A DNA stretch of 64,000 nucleotides from assembly GCF_007595705.1 (NCBI RefSeq), contig NZ_NISY01000010.1:124001-188000 (forward strand). The letters are read 5' to 3'. Positions 50,391 through 59,742 of this stretch are shown here, one piece after another (the stretch's first letter is position 1; the number at the start of each line of letters is the position of its first letter). The notes beneath the pieces were generated by a model. The model was not told the origin of the DNA and made no database searches. It worked only from the letters and a program-made list of their open reading frames with translations. Both the position numbers and the translations under genes were made by a program. Source of the DNA: Streptomyces sp. SAJ15 (GTDB taxonomy: Bacteria > Actinomycetota > Actinomycetes > Streptomycetales > Streptomycetaceae).

Positions 50391-50511
50391 GCAGTTATAC
50401 CCCCTGACTAGGTAGATCATGCGCAACCCGGCCGGGTTTCCGTCCCCTATCGGGCTGAAATTTTGTTGATCGAGCGCCGGTCGGTGCTTTCGTCGGCATA
50501 CGCTTCATCGG

Positions 50512-51795
50512 GTGAACAATGTGATGTCCCGCGACTTCTCTCCCGAGGCCGATACCGCCGCGGAGGCGGCGGGGCCGGCCGCCCCGGAGGCGGGTTCGCC
50601 CGCCGCGCAGGCACGGCTGGACGGTGTGCTCTCCGAGGGGCTGCGCACCGAACTCGTCGCCTTTCGCCGTGACTTGCACATGCACCCCGAGTTGGGGAAC
50701 TGCGAGTACCGCACCACGGCGGCCATCAAGGCGCGACTGGAGAAGGCGGGGCTCATCCCGCGGGTGCTGCCCTCCGGCACCGGGCTGATCTGCGACGTGG
50801 GCACCTGGGACGGCGGCCGCCCGATGCTGGCGCTGCGCGCGGACATCGACGCACTGCCCATCCCGGACACCAAGACCGTCCCGTACCGCTCCACCGTCCC
50901 GGACCGCGCCCACGCCTGCGGACACGACGTGCACACCACCGTGGTGCTCGGCGTCGGCCTGGTCCTCGCCGAGATGGAGCGCGCGGGCCGGCTTCCGCGT
51001 CCGGTGCGGCTGATCTTCCAGCCCGCCGAGGAGGTGCTGCCCGGCGGGGCCGCGGACGCGGTCGCCGCGGGGGCGCTGGACGGCGTGGGCCGGATCCTGG
51101 CGCTGCACTGCGATCCGCGGGTGGACGTGGGCAGGATCGGGCTGCGCACCGGGCCGATCACCTCGGCCTGCGACCGGCTGGAGATCGAGCTCAGCGGCCC
51201 CGGCGGGCACACCGCGCGGCCGCATCTGACCACGGACCTGGTGACGGCCGCCGCCAAGGTGGCCACCGAGGTCCCCGCGCTGCTCGCCCGCCGGGTGGAC
51301 ACCCGCTCGGGGCTCGCCCTCACCTGGGGCCAGCTGGTCACCGGGCACGCCGCCAACGTGATCCCGCAGCACGCCGGGCTCGCCGGCACGGTCCGCTGCC
51401 TGGACCTGCCCGCCTGGCATGACGCCCCCGACCTGGTGCACACCGCGGTGGACGAGGTCGCCACCCTCTACGGCGCCGAGTCGGAGATCACCTATGTCCG
51501 AGGGGTGCCGCCGGTGGTCAACGAGGCCGCCTCGGCGGAGCTGCTGCGGCGGGCGATGGTGGCCCGGCGCGGGGCGTACTCGGTGGAGGATACTGAGCAG
51601 AGCCTGGGCGGCGAGGACTTCTCCTGGTATCTGGAGAAGGTGCCCGGCGCCATGGCCCGGCTGGGCGTGCGCAAGGTCGGCGATTCCGCCCGGCATGACC
51701 TGCACCGTGGTGATTTCGACGTTGATGAGGGGGCGATCAAGGTCGGGGTGGAGCTGTTCACCGCCGCCGCCCTGCTCGACCGACACGTTCCGTAA
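50512..51795 (+). CDS. M20-family amidohydrolase
   Basis: A 427-aa metal-dependent aminoacylase-like amidohydrolase (M20D type). It has the blocks RRDLHMHPELGNCEYRT, ALRADIDALPIPD, HACGHDVHTT (metal ligands), FQPAEEVLPGGA and a His in LALHCDPR. A dimerisation lid (GGHTARPH) and the C-terminal SLGGEDFSWYLEKVPG complete it. It cleaves N-acyl amino acids or similar amides; the substrate is not evident. GTG 50512 and ATG 50524 are both possible. The N-terminal ~25 residues are Ala/Pro-rich. Confidence 0.9.
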   Translation: MNNVMSRDFSPEADTAAEAAGPAAPEAGSPAAQARLDGVLSEGLRTELVAFRRDLHMHPELGNCEYRTTAAIKARLEKAGLIPRVLPSGTGLICDVGTWDGGRPMLALRADIDALPIPDTKTVPYRSTVPDRAHACGHDVHTTVVLGVGLVLAEMERAGRLPRPVRLIFQPAEEVLPGGAADAVAAGALDGVGRILALHCDPRVDVGRIGLRTGPITSACDRLEIELSGPGGHTARPHLTTDLVTAAAKVATEVPALLARRVDTRSGLALTWGQLVTGHAANVIPQHAGLAGTVRCLDLPAWHDAPDLVHTAVDEVATLYGAESEITYVRGVPPVVNEAASAELLRRAMVARRGAYSVEDTEQSLGGEDFSWYLEKVPGAMARLGVRKVGDSARHDLHRGDFDVDEGAIKVGVELFTAAALLDRHVP

Positions 51796-51851
51796 GGGCG
51801 TTGGACACGTCGCGTTCAGGGGGAAACTGAGCGCGACCAGCCCTTTACGAG

Positions 51852-51870
51852 ATCGACACAAAGTGTCGAT
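51852..51870. promoter_or_regulatory. Perfect inverted repeat upstream of the nucleoside operon
   Basis: ATCGACAC AAA GTGTCGAT is a perfect 8-3-8 repeat, 57 nt after the M20 stop and 131 nt before the BMP lipoprotein start. It could be an operator for the operon or a weak terminator; the short loop and position upstream of the promoter region make either possible. Confidence 0.5.
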
Positions 51871-52000
51871 GTGATCGTCAAGACAGGTTCGCGACGATCC
51901 GATAACGGCTTCGAAGCACCCCTTTATCTGACATCTACGCGCGTTACGATTCCGCGAAACCAGCGCCAACGGAGGCGCTTCTAGCCGAAGGGGACCCCTC

Positions 52001-53032
52001 GTGCGCCGGGTATCCACTATCGCTGTCGCGGGCATCGCCACCGCGGCTCTCGCTTTTTCCGTCACCGCCTGTGGTAGCAGCTCCGACGAAGGCAGCAAGG
52101 ACAAGGGCATCGGCCTTGCGTTCGACGTCGGCGGCCGCGGTGACCACTCGTTCAACGACTCCGCCGCCAAGGGCTTCGACAAGGCCAAGGAGGACCTGGG
52201 GATCGGGGGCAAGGAGCTGACGGCCAAGGACGGCGACACCGACGCCGACCGCTACCAGAAGCTCGCCGACCTCGCCGACGCCGGTTACAACCCGGTCATC
52301 GGCGTCGGCTACGCCTACACCCCGGCCCTGGCCAAGGCGGCGAAGAAGTACCCGAACACCGACTTCGCGATCGTCGACTCGGTCGTCGAGGCCAAGAACG
52401 TCGCCTCCATCGTCTTCACCGAGCACGAGTCCTCCTACCTGGCGGGCGTCGCGGCCGGCCTGAAGACCAAGACCGACAAGGTCGGCTTCATCGGCGGCAC
52501 CAACAGCGCGCTGATCAAGAAGTTCGCGGGCGGCTTCGAGCAGGGCCTGAAGGACACCAACCCGAAGGCCAGCCTGGACGTCCAGTGGGTCGACAGCACC
52601 CCCAAGGGCTTCGGCATGCCGGACCGCGGCAAGGACATCGCCGAGGGCATGCTGTCCAAGGACGTCGACGTGATCTACTCCGCGGCGGGCTCCTCCGGCG
52701 CCGGCGCGATCGAGGCCACGGCGAAGAAGAAGGGCACCTGGTCCATCGGCGTCGACGGTGACCAGTACTTCGACAAGGGCCTGCAGAACTACAAGAACTC
52801 CATCCTGACCTCCGCGCTCAAGCAGGTCGACGGTGGCGTCTACGACTTCGTCAAGAGCGTCGTCAAGGACAAGAAGCCGCTCACCGGCGTTCAGGTCTAC
52901 TCCCTGAAGAAGGGTGGCGTCGACGTCTCCTACTCCGGCGGCTTCATCGACGACATCAAGCCGAAGATCGAAGAGGCGAAGAAGAAGATCATCGACGGCA
53001 AGATCAAGGTCGTCGACACCTACAAGGGCTGA
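52001..53032 (+). CDS. BMP-family nucleoside-binding lipoprotein
   Basis: A 343-aa lipoprotein (lipobox VTAC at residues ~20-23) of the basic membrane protein/PnrA family, which binds purine or pyrimidine nucleosides outside the cell. Characteristic runs are GIGLAFDVGGRGDHSFNDSA, NPVIGVGYAYTPAL, HESSYLAGVAAGLKT, GFIGGTNSALIKKFAGGFEQ and DVIYSAAGSSGAGAIEA. It feeds the ABC transporter coded downstream. The gene has lower GC in third positions of Lys codons than neighbours would suggest only by eye. GTG 52001 follows GAAGGGG. Confidence 0.93.
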   Translation: MRRVSTIAVAGIATAALAFSVTACGSSSDEGSKDKGIGLAFDVGGRGDHSFNDSAAKGFDKAKEDLGIGGKELTAKDGDTDADRYQKLADLADAGYNPVIGVGYAYTPALAKAAKKYPNTDFAIVDSVVEAKNVASIVFTEHESSYLAGVAAGLKTKTDKVGFIGGTNSALIKKFAGGFEQGLKDTNPKASLDVQWVDSTPKGFGMPDRGKDIAEGMLSKDVDVIYSAAGSSGAGAIEATAKKKGTWSIGVDGDQYFDKGLQNYKNSILTSALKQVDGGVYDFVKSVVKDKKPLTGVQVYSLKKGGVDVSYSGGFIDDIKPKIEEAKKKIIDGKIKVVDTYKG

Positions 53033-53281
53033 TCACGGCCGCAGGGCTGAACGGCCCAGCGGACACGGCCCGCCTCCGGGGCCGCTCCGCCGGGCCGTCA
53101 CCCGTCTGCCGCGGGGGCCGGCCGCCGCTCGACATGAGGGCCGGCCGCCGCGCGTCAAAAATGAAGTGTGTCCGGACCTGGGGGGTGCCGTCTCCCCGGG
53201 TCCGTGCCGCGTCCGTCCCCCGTAGAACCCGCCCGCCCGTCCCCCGCCCGGGCGGACCCGCCCCATCCTCAGGAGTGCGCC

Positions 53282-54892
53282 ATCAAAGCCGCTAGCGCTA
53301 CCACGGGCGAGCCACCCGTCGACGCCTCAGGCGTCGCCGTAGAACTGCGCGGAATCACCAAGCGGTTCCCCGGAGTGGTCGCCAACCACGACATCGACAT
53401 CACCGTGCGCCGTGGCACCGTGCACGCCCTCATGGGCGAGAACGGCGCGGGCAAGTCGACCCTGATGAAGATCCTCTACGGGATGCAGCGTCCCGACGAG
53501 GGCACCATCGCGATCAACGGCGAGCTGGTGGAGCTGCACTCCCCGGGTGACGCCATCTCCCGCGGTGTCGGCATGGTCCACCAGCACTTCATGCTCGCCG
53601 ACAACCTCACCGTGCTGGAGAACGTCGTCCTCGGCGCGGAGAAGCTGCACGGCATCGGCTCCAAGGCCCGCGCCAAGATCCAGGAGATCTCGGACGCGTA
53701 CGGCCTGGGTGTGCGCCCCGACGCGCTGGTCGAGGACCTCGGCGTGGCCGACCGGCAGCGGGTGGAGATCCTCAAGGTGCTCTACCGCGGCGCCCGGATC
53801 CTCATCCTGGACGAGCCGACCGCGGTGCTGGTGCCGCAGGAGGTCGAGGCGCTCTTCGACAACCTGCGCGAGCTCAAGGCCGAGGGTCTGACCGTCATCT
53901 TCATCTCCCACAAGCTGGGCGAGGTGCTCTCGGTCGCCGACGACATCACCGTCATCCGGCGCGGCACCACGGTGGGCACCGCGGTCCCCGCCGAGACCAC
54001 CCCCAAGCAGCTCGCGGAGCTCATGGTCGGCAGCGAGCTGCCCACCCCGGAGACCCGCGAGTCCACGGTCACCGACACCCCGATGCTCGTCGTGGAGGGT
54101 CTGCACCTGCAGGCCCGGGACGTCGACGGCGTGGAGCGGGCCGTCCTCAACGAGATCTCCTTCACCATCCACAAGGGCGAGGTCCTGGGCATCGCCGGTG
54201 TGGAGGGCAACGGCCAGGCCGAACTGGTCGAGGCGGTCATGGGCATGCGCGACCCCGACCGGGGCACCGTCACCCTGGACGGCGCCGACATCAGCCACAC
54301 CCCCACCCGCAAGCGGCGTGAGGACGGCATCGGCTACATCCCCGAGGACCGCCACCGGCACGGCCTGCTGCTGGAGGCCCCGCTCTGGGAGAACCGCATC
54401 CTGGGGCACGTCACCGAGGCGCCCAACAGCAAGCGGGGCATCCTCGCCCCGAGTGCCGCCCGCCGTGACACCGAGCGGATCGTGGCCGAGTACGACGTCC
54501 GCACCCCCGGCATCGAGGTCACCGCGGCCTCGCTCTCCGGCGGCAACCAGCAGAAGCTGATCGTCGGCCGTGAGATGAGCCACCACCCCAAGCTGCTGAT
54601 CGCCGCGCACCCCACGCGCGGTGTGGACGTCGGCGCGCAGGCGCAGATCTGGGACCAGATCCGCGAGGCGCGCCGTGAAGGACTGGCGGTGCTGCTGATC
54701 TCCGCCGACCTGGACGAGCTGATCGGCCTGTCCGACACCCTGCGCGTCATGTACCGGGGCAGCCTGGTCGCCGACGCCGATCCCGCCACGATCACCCCTG
54801 AGGAGCTGGGCTCGGCCATGACCGGCGCGGCTTCCGGCCATCTCGAACACCAGGAAGACGGTGCCGAGGACGCTGGGGGAGAGGACCGATGA
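53282..54892 (+). CDS. Nucleoside ABC transporter ATPase, possible ATC start
   Basis: A tandem ATPase (~536 aa) of the sugar/nucleoside importer type. First domain: GENGAGKST (residues ~52-60), HQHFML, a degenerate signature DLGVADRQRVEI and Walker B ILILDEPTAVL. Second domain: GVEGNGQAEL, YIPEDRHRHGLL, SLSGGNQQKLIVGRE and IAAHPTRGVDVG. The N-terminus is unusual: no ATG, GTG or TTG occurs in frame near the family start. The codon correctly spaced from AGGAG (53271-53275) is ATC 53282. The only upstream in-frame start is GTG 53168, giving a 38-residue Pro-rich extension. The last 4 nt overlap the permease start. Confidence 0.82.
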   Translation: MKAASATTGEPPVDASGVAVELRGITKRFPGVVANHDIDITVRRGTVHALMGENGAGKSTLMKILYGMQRPDEGTIAINGELVELHSPGDAISRGVGMVHQHFMLADNLTVLENVVLGAEKLHGIGSKARAKIQEISDAYGLGVRPDALVEDLGVADRQRVEILKVLYRGARILILDEPTAVLVPQEVEALFDNLRELKAEGLTVIFISHKLGEVLSVADDITVIRRGTTVGTAVPAETTPKQLAELMVGSELPTPETRESTVTDTPMLVVEGLHLQARDVDGVERAVLNEISFTIHKGEVLGIAGVEGNGQAELVEAVMGMRDPDRGTVTLDGADISHTPTRKRREDGIGYIPEDRHRHGLLLEAPLWENRILGHVTEAPNSKRGILAPSAARRDTERIVAEYDVRTPGIEVTAASLSGGNQQKLIVGREMSHHPKLLIAAHPTRGVDVGAQAQIWDQIREARREGLAVLLISADLDELIGLSDTLRVMYRGSLVADADPATITPEELGSAMTGAASGHLEHQEDGAEDAGGEDR

Positions 54893-55998
54893 AGAAATTC
54901 GACAAGGAGCGGATGCTCCTGGCGGTCGCGGCCCCGGCGCTCGCGCTGGCCGCCGCCTTCCTGCTGACCGCCCTGGTGCTGGCGGCGACGGGCAAGGAGC
55001 CGTTCAACGCCTTCAGCATCATGTTCGAGTACGGCTTCAAGTCCGACAGTCAGGTCTACATCCTGAACAAGGCGACGACGTACTTCCTCGCGGGTCTCGC
55101 GGTGGCCGTCGGCTTCCGGATGAACCTGTTCAACATCGGTGTGGACGGCCAGTACCGGCTCGGCGCCTTCTTCGCGGCCGTCCTCGGCGGCGCGCTGGAG
55201 CTGCCCGGCTTCGTACAGATCCCGCTGATCATCCTGGTCGCGATGCTGGTCGGCGCGATGTGGGCCTCCATCGCCGCGCTGCTCAAGGTCTACCGCGGCG
55301 TCAGCGAGGTGATCAGCACGATCATGCTGAACGCCCTCGCCGGCATCCTCATCAGCTATCTGCTGGTCGACGGGCGGCTCGGTGTCCTGGACAAGGACAC
55401 CAACATCGTCTCCACCGACCCGCTGCCGGAGTCCAGCCACTTCTTCACCATCCCGGCCGGTCCCGGGCTGGACCCGATCTGGGGCTTCATCGTCGTCGCG
55501 GTGCTCGCCGGCGTCGGCTTCTGGTTCCTGCTGGGCCGCACCCGCTTCGGCTTCGACCTGCGCGCGGTGGGCCGCTCCGAGTCCGCCGCCGACGCCAGCG
55601 GTGTCAACGTCAAGCGCATGATCATCACCTCCATGCTGCTGTCCGGCGCGGTCGCCGGCCTCGTCGGCATGCCGGTGCTGCTCAACGACGCCCACCAGTA
55701 CAGCTCCGACTTCCCGGCCGGCATCGGCTTCACCGGCATCGCCATCGCGCTGCTGGGCCGCAACAACCCGGTCGGCATCGCGCTGGCCGCCCTGCTGTGG
55801 GGCTTCCTGGAGCGCGGCGCGGGCCGCCTGGAGTTCGAGGGGTACGACCGGGAGATCGTCGGCGTCATGCAGGGCGTCATCGTCCTGTGCGTCGTCATCG
55901 CGTACGAACTGGTGCGCCGCTACGGCCTCAAGCGCCAGCAGCAGAAGGTCGGCGCCGAGCTCGCCGCGCAGGCCAAGAAGCAGGAGGCGGCAGCGTAA
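54889..55998 (+). CDS. Nucleoside ABC transporter permease 1
   Basis: A 369-aa permease with ~9 hydrophobic spans. Motifs of the BPD_transp_2 family are NLFNIGVDGQYRLGAFFAA, VYRGVSEVISTIMLNALAGI, GFDLRAVGRSESAADASGV and GFTGIAIALLGRNNPVG. It overlaps the ATPase gene (ATGA) and the second permease gene (TAATG), so subunits are made in step. It pairs with the next gene to form the heteromeric channel. Confidence 0.93.
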   Translation: MKKFDKERMLLAVAAPALALAAAFLLTALVLAATGKEPFNAFSIMFEYGFKSDSQVYILNKATTYFLAGLAVAVGFRMNLFNIGVDGQYRLGAFFAAVLGGALELPGFVQIPLIILVAMLVGAMWASIAALLKVYRGVSEVISTIMLNALAGILISYLLVDGRLGVLDKDTNIVSTDPLPESSHFFTIPAGPGLDPIWGFIVVAVLAGVGFWFLLGRTRFGFDLRAVGRSESAADASGVNVKRMIITSMLLSGAVAGLVGMPVLLNDAHQYSSDFPAGIGFTGIAIALLGRNNPVGIALAALLWGFLERGAGRLEFEGYDREIVGVMQGVIVLCVVIAYELVRRYGLKRQQQKVGAELAAQAKKQEAAA

Positions 55999-57287
55999 TG
56001 GCCACGACTTCCACCACCCCGAAGTCCGCCACGGCGGTTCAGACCAAGATCCACCACAAGCTGACCTTCGCCAAGGTGCTGCTGCTCATCGCGGGCGGGC
56101 TGGTCCTGCTCTCCGTGGTGACCGCGCTCGTCTCCTCCGGCGATAAGCCCGCCTTCTACACCATCACCTCCTCCGACCAGGTCGCCGCCGCGCTCTCCAT
56201 GGCGGTGCCGATCGGTCTGGCGGGTCTCGGCGGCCTCTGGGCCGAGCGGGCCGGCGTGGTCAACATCGGCCTTGAGGGCATGATGATCCTCGGCACCTTC
56301 TTCGGTGCCTGGGCGGGCTACCAGACCAGCCCCTGGGTGGGCGTCCTCGCCGGCGTCCTCGGCGGCGCGGTCGGCGGCCTGGTGCACGCCATCGCCACCG
56401 TCACCTTCGGTGTCGACCACATCGTCTCCGGTGTGGCGATCAACATCCTGGCGCTGGGCGCCACCACCTACCTCGCCAAGGCGTGGTTCGGTCCGCTGAG
56501 CGACCAGGGCGGCAGCCCCAAGCAGTCGCCCCAGGTGGACGACCTGCCCACGATCACCGTGCCGGGACTGTCCGACTGGCTCCAGGACATCGAGGACGAG
56601 CACTGGTTCGTCGTCTCCGACGTCGCCGGCATCCTCGGCGGCCTGGTCACCAACGTCTCGGTGCTGACCGTGCTGGCGATCGCCCTGGTCATCGGCACCT
56701 TCTTCGTGCTGTGGAAGACCTCCTTCGGTCTGCGGCTGCGGTCCTGCGGTGAGAACCCGACCGCCGCCGAGTCCCTGGGCGTCAACGTCTACCTGTACAA
56801 GTACGCGGCCGTGGTCACCTCCGGCGCGCTCGCCGGCCTCGGCGGCGTGTTCCTCGCCCTGGTCCGTTCGCACATCTACAACGAGGGCCAGACCGGTGGC
56901 CGCGGCTACATCGGCCTCGCCGCGATGCTGTTCGGCAACTGGCGCCCGGGCGGCCTGGCGATGGGCGCGGGCCTGTTCGGCTACTCCGACGCGCTCCAGC
57001 TGCGCAACGGCGGCCCGACCGTGCACGCGCTGCTGCTCATCGCCGGCATCGCGCTGCTGCTCTTCGCGGCGTGGAAGGTGTACCGCAAGGCCATGGTGGC
57101 CGCGGCGATCAACGCCGTCGCCGGCGCGGTCCTGCTGGTCTGGTACCTGCTGACCGACACCGTGCCCAGCGAGCTGGTCAGCGCGACCCCGTACATCGTC
57201 ACCCTGCTGGTCATGGCGCTGGCCGCACAGCGGCTACGGATGCCCAAGGCGAACGGCAGGCCCTACCGCAAGGGACAGGGCAAGTGA
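55998..57287 (+). CDS. Nucleoside ABC transporter permease 2
   Basis: A 429-aa permease, longer than the first, with ~10-12 spans. Family marks are SMAVPIGLAGLGGLWAERAG, VVNIGLEGMMILGTFFGAW, LRLRSCGENPTAAESLGVN and LAGLGGVFLALVRSHIYNE. A periplasmic-side loop (~165-205) is charged and variable. ATG 55998 overlaps the previous stop. Its own stop overlaps the cytidine deaminase start (GTGA). Confidence 0.93.
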   Translation: MATTSTTPKSATAVQTKIHHKLTFAKVLLLIAGGLVLLSVVTALVSSGDKPAFYTITSSDQVAAALSMAVPIGLAGLGGLWAERAGVVNIGLEGMMILGTFFGAWAGYQTSPWVGVLAGVLGGAVGGLVHAIATVTFGVDHIVSGVAINILALGATTYLAKAWFGPLSDQGGSPKQSPQVDDLPTITVPGLSDWLQDIEDEHWFVVSDVAGILGGLVTNVSVLTVLAIALVIGTFFVLWKTSFGLRLRSCGENPTAAESLGVNVYLYKYAAVVTSGALAGLGGVFLALVRSHIYNEGQTGGRGYIGLAAMLFGNWRPGGLAMGAGLFGYSDALQLRNGGPTVHALLLIAGIALLLFAAWKVYRKAMVAAAINAVAGAVLLVWYLLTDTVPSELVSATPYIVTLLVMALAAQRLRMPKANGRPYRKGQGK

Positions 57288-57682
57288 CCGAGTCTCCCCA
57301 CGACTGGGAGGCGCTGCGCGCGCAGGCCCGGGACGCCATGTCCCGGGCCTACGCCCCCTACTCCGGCTTCCCGGTGGGCGCGGCGGCCTATGTCGACGAC
57401 GGCCGGATCGTCTCCGGCTGCAATGTGGAGAACGCCTCCTACGGGGTGGCCCTGTGCGCCGAGTGCGGTCTGGTCGGCGAGCTGTTCGCCACCGGCGGCG
57501 GCCGGCTGACGGCCTTCACCTGCTGCGACCGCAACGGCGATGTGCTGATGCCGTGTGGCCGCTGCCGCCAGCTGCTGTGGGAGCACGGCGGCCCCGAACT
57601 GCTGGTGGAGACCTCGACGGGGGTGCGGCGGCTGGCCGAGCTGCTGCCGGACGCCTTCGGCCCCGCCGATCTGGAACGCTGA
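57284..57682 (+). CDS. cdd: Cytidine deaminase
   Basis: A 132-aa zinc enzyme that deaminates cytidine and deoxycytidine to uridine forms. The zinc and proton-shuttle set is complete: Cys58-Ala-Glu60 in VALCAECGLVGE and Cys91/Cys94 in MPCGRCRQ. NVENASYG is the substrate-binding block. GTG 57284 overlaps the permease stop by 4 nt, so uptake and deamination are translationally coupled. Confidence 0.95.
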   Translation: MTESPHDWEALRAQARDAMSRAYAPYSGFPVGAAAYVDDGRIVSGCNVENASYGVALCAECGLVGELFATGGGRLTAFTCCDRNGDVLMPCGRCRQLLWEHGGPELLVETSTGVRRLAELLPDAFGPADLER

Positions 57683-57780
57683 TCTTCTCAGCCCCGATAT
57701 CTACACGCGTAAAACGCCCGTTTGCCGGCATCTTTGCGCTTCGAACGCGCTCATTCCCGTCCAGAAAGGCAGCCCGACCC

Positions 57781-59058
57781 ATGGACGCCATTTCCGTCAT
57801 CCGCACCAAGCGTGACGGCGGCCGTCTGACCGACGGCCAGATCGACTGGATCATCGACGCCTACACGCGTGGCGTGGTCGCGGACGAGCAGATGTCCGCA
57901 CTCGCCATGGCGATCTTCCTCAACGGCATGGACCGGGCCGAGATCGCCCGCTGGACCGCCGCGATGATCGCCTCCGGCGAGCGGATGGACTTCTCCTCGC
58001 TGTCCCGCCCGACCGCCGACAAGCACTCCACCGGCGGCGTCGGCGACAAGATCACGCTGCCGCTGGCCCCGCTGGTCGCCGCCTGCGGCGCGGCCGTGCC
58101 GCAGCTCTCCGGCCGCGGCCTCGGCCACACCGGCGGCACCCTGGACAAGCTGGAGTCCATCCCGGGCTGGCGGGCGCTGCTCTCCAACGACGAGATGCTG
58201 GGCGTGCTGAGCGACGTCGGCGCGGTGATCTGCGCGGCCGGCGACGGGCTGGCCCCGGCCGACAAGAAGCTGTACGCGCTGCGCGACGTGACCGGCACGG
58301 TCGAGGCGATCCCGCTGATCGCCTCCTCCATCATGTCCAAGAAGATCGCCGAGGGCACCGGCTCGCTGGTGCTCGACGTCAAGGTCGGCTCCGGCGCCTT
58401 CATGAAGGACATCGACGCCGCCCGCGAGCTGGCGAGCACCATGGTGGGCCTCGGCACCGACCACGGCGTCAAGACCGTCGCGCTGCTCACCGACATGTCC
58501 ACCCCGCTGGGCCTCACCGCGGGCAACGCCCTCGAGGTCCGCGAGTCCGTCGAGGTGCTCGCCGGCGGCGGCCCGGCGGACGTCGTCGAGCTGACCGTCG
58601 CCCTGGCGCGCGAGATGCTCGTCGCCGCCGGCCTGCCCGACGCCGACCCGGCCAAGGCGCTGGCCGATGGCTCCGCGATGGACCACTGGCGCCGCATGAT
58701 CGCCGCGCAGGGCGGCGACCCGGACGCCGAGCTGCCGGTCGCCCGGGAGCGGCACGTCGTCACGGCCGCCGAGTCCGGTGTGCTCAGCAAGCTCGACGCC
58801 TACGCCGTCGGCGTCGCCGCCTGGCGCCTGGGCGCCGGCCGCGCCCGCAAGGAGGACCCGGTGCAGGCCGGCGCCGGCATCGAGATCCACGCCAAGCCCG
58901 GCGAGACGGTCACCGCGGGCCAGCCGCTGCTGACCCTGCACACCGACACCCCGGAGAAGTTCGAGTACGCCCTGGAGGCCCTGGCGGGCGCCGCGGAGTA
59001 CGCCCCGGCGGGCACGGACTTCACGGCCGCGCCGATCGTGCTGGACCGGATCGCCTGA
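57781..59058 (+). CDS. deoA: Thymidine phosphorylase
   Basis: A 425-aa pyrimidine-nucleoside phosphorylase that splits thymidine or uridine to base and (deoxy)ribose-1-phosphate. It has DAISVIRTKRDGGRLTDGQI at the start, DKHSTGGVGDKITLPLAPL (phosphate site), GHTGGTLDKLESIPG and SLVLDVKVGSGAFMK. C-terminal features match the family. ATG 57781 begins the conserved N-terminus; 98 nt separate it from cdd. It ends the nucleoside operon and is followed by a strong terminator. Confidence 0.95.
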   Translation: MDAISVIRTKRDGGRLTDGQIDWIIDAYTRGVVADEQMSALAMAIFLNGMDRAEIARWTAAMIASGERMDFSSLSRPTADKHSTGGVGDKITLPLAPLVAACGAAVPQLSGRGLGHTGGTLDKLESIPGWRALLSNDEMLGVLSDVGAVICAAGDGLAPADKKLYALRDVTGTVEAIPLIASSIMSKKIAEGTGSLVLDVKVGSGAFMKDIDAARELASTMVGLGTDHGVKTVALLTDMSTPLGLTAGNALEVRESVEVLAGGGPADVVELTVALAREMLVAAGLPDADPAKALADGSAMDHWRRMIAAQGGDPDAELPVARERHVVTAAESGVLSKLDAYAVGVAAWRLGAGRARKEDPVQAGAGIEIHAKPGETVTAGQPLLTLHTDTPEKFEYALEALAGAAEYAPAGTDFTAAPIVLDRIA

Positions 59059-59126
59059 TCCGGAGCAATCCGACGCGCCCGGACGGGCGAGTCTCCCTCC
59101 CCGAGGGATCTCCCCCCTGGGGGTGA

Positions 59127-59156
59127 ACGGGACCGGTGGACCACCACCGGTCCCGT
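59127..59156 (+). terminator. Strong terminator after deoA
   Basis: A perfect 13-bp stem ACGGGACCGGTGG / CCACCGGTCCCGT with loop ACCA, 69 nt after the deoA stop, followed by CGTCGTTT. Confidence 0.8.
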
Positions 59157-59164
59157 CGTCGTTT

Positions 59165-59267
59165 CCGGCCCCGATCCGGCCCCGATCCGGCCCCGATCCG
59201 GGTCCCGATTCGGCCACCGGCCCGGCCCTGGTCGGGCCCTGGTCGGGCCTTGGCCGGGCACCGGCCG
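59165..59267 (+). repeat. 11-bp period tandem repeats between deoA and the collagen-like pair
   Basis: Three units CCGGCCCCGAT (59165, 59176, 59187) plus a degenerate fourth are followed by four units of GGCCCTGGTCG or close variants (59224-59267). Both sets have an 11-bp period. No supported gene covers this ~410-bp gap (59059-59469); the only other feature seen is the deoA terminator. Confidence 0.7.
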
Positions 59268-59469
59268 GCTCCCCGGGGCGGCGGCTGCCGCGCTCCCGGA
59301 GTCCCCCCGGTTCCGGGGATGCTGATGACCAGTCGGCCGCGACGCAGTCTGACAATGACTCCAATCGGTCCACTTCTGTCATGTGTCGTCACTTATTTTC
59401 CGATAACTCGTTACAAGGAGTTGAGGGCCGGGGGGTGCGTGCCGGGGGCGCTCGGAAGGAGGCAGTCGC

Positions 59470-59742
59470 GTGGATGCCACCGTGACCTTGTTCGGCTCGT
59501 TCCTGGCCTCCGTCGGGGTCCTGGGCGCGGCCGTGGCGGCGTACCTGGGGAAGCGCGGTGAGAACGCGCTGACCGGATACTCCAGCCTGACCGAGAAACT
59601 CCAGGCGGAACGCGACCGGCTGGAGCGGCAGCTCGCGGAACGGGACACCAAGCTTGCCGAGCTGATCGCGCAACGCACGGCGGACCAGACCGAGATCGCC
59701 CGGCTGCGGATGGACAATCACCGACTCGGAGGGACCCCGTGA
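59470..59742 (+). CDS. Small membrane protein with coiled coil
   Basis: A 90-aa protein: one N-terminal span (~5-27, VTLFGSFLASVGVLGAAVAAY), a short turn, then a strongly predicted coiled coil (~38-80) with Leu/Ala at heptad positions and many Glu/Arg (LTEKLQAERDRLERQLAERD). The layout resembles small phage-type membrane proteins such as holin-like partners but has no diagnostic motif. Its stop overlaps the start of the collagen-like gene (GTGA), so they are made together. Confidence 0.65.
   Translation: MDATVTLFGSFLASVGVLGAAVAAYLGKRGENALTGYSSLTEKLQAERDRLERQLAERDTKLAELIAQRTADQTEIARLRMDNHRLGGTP

Noticed and set aside
59165..59267. 11-bp repeats considered as phage attachment or plasmid iterons
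   Set aside because: No integrase, replication gene or tRNA is adjacent, so there is no support for either.
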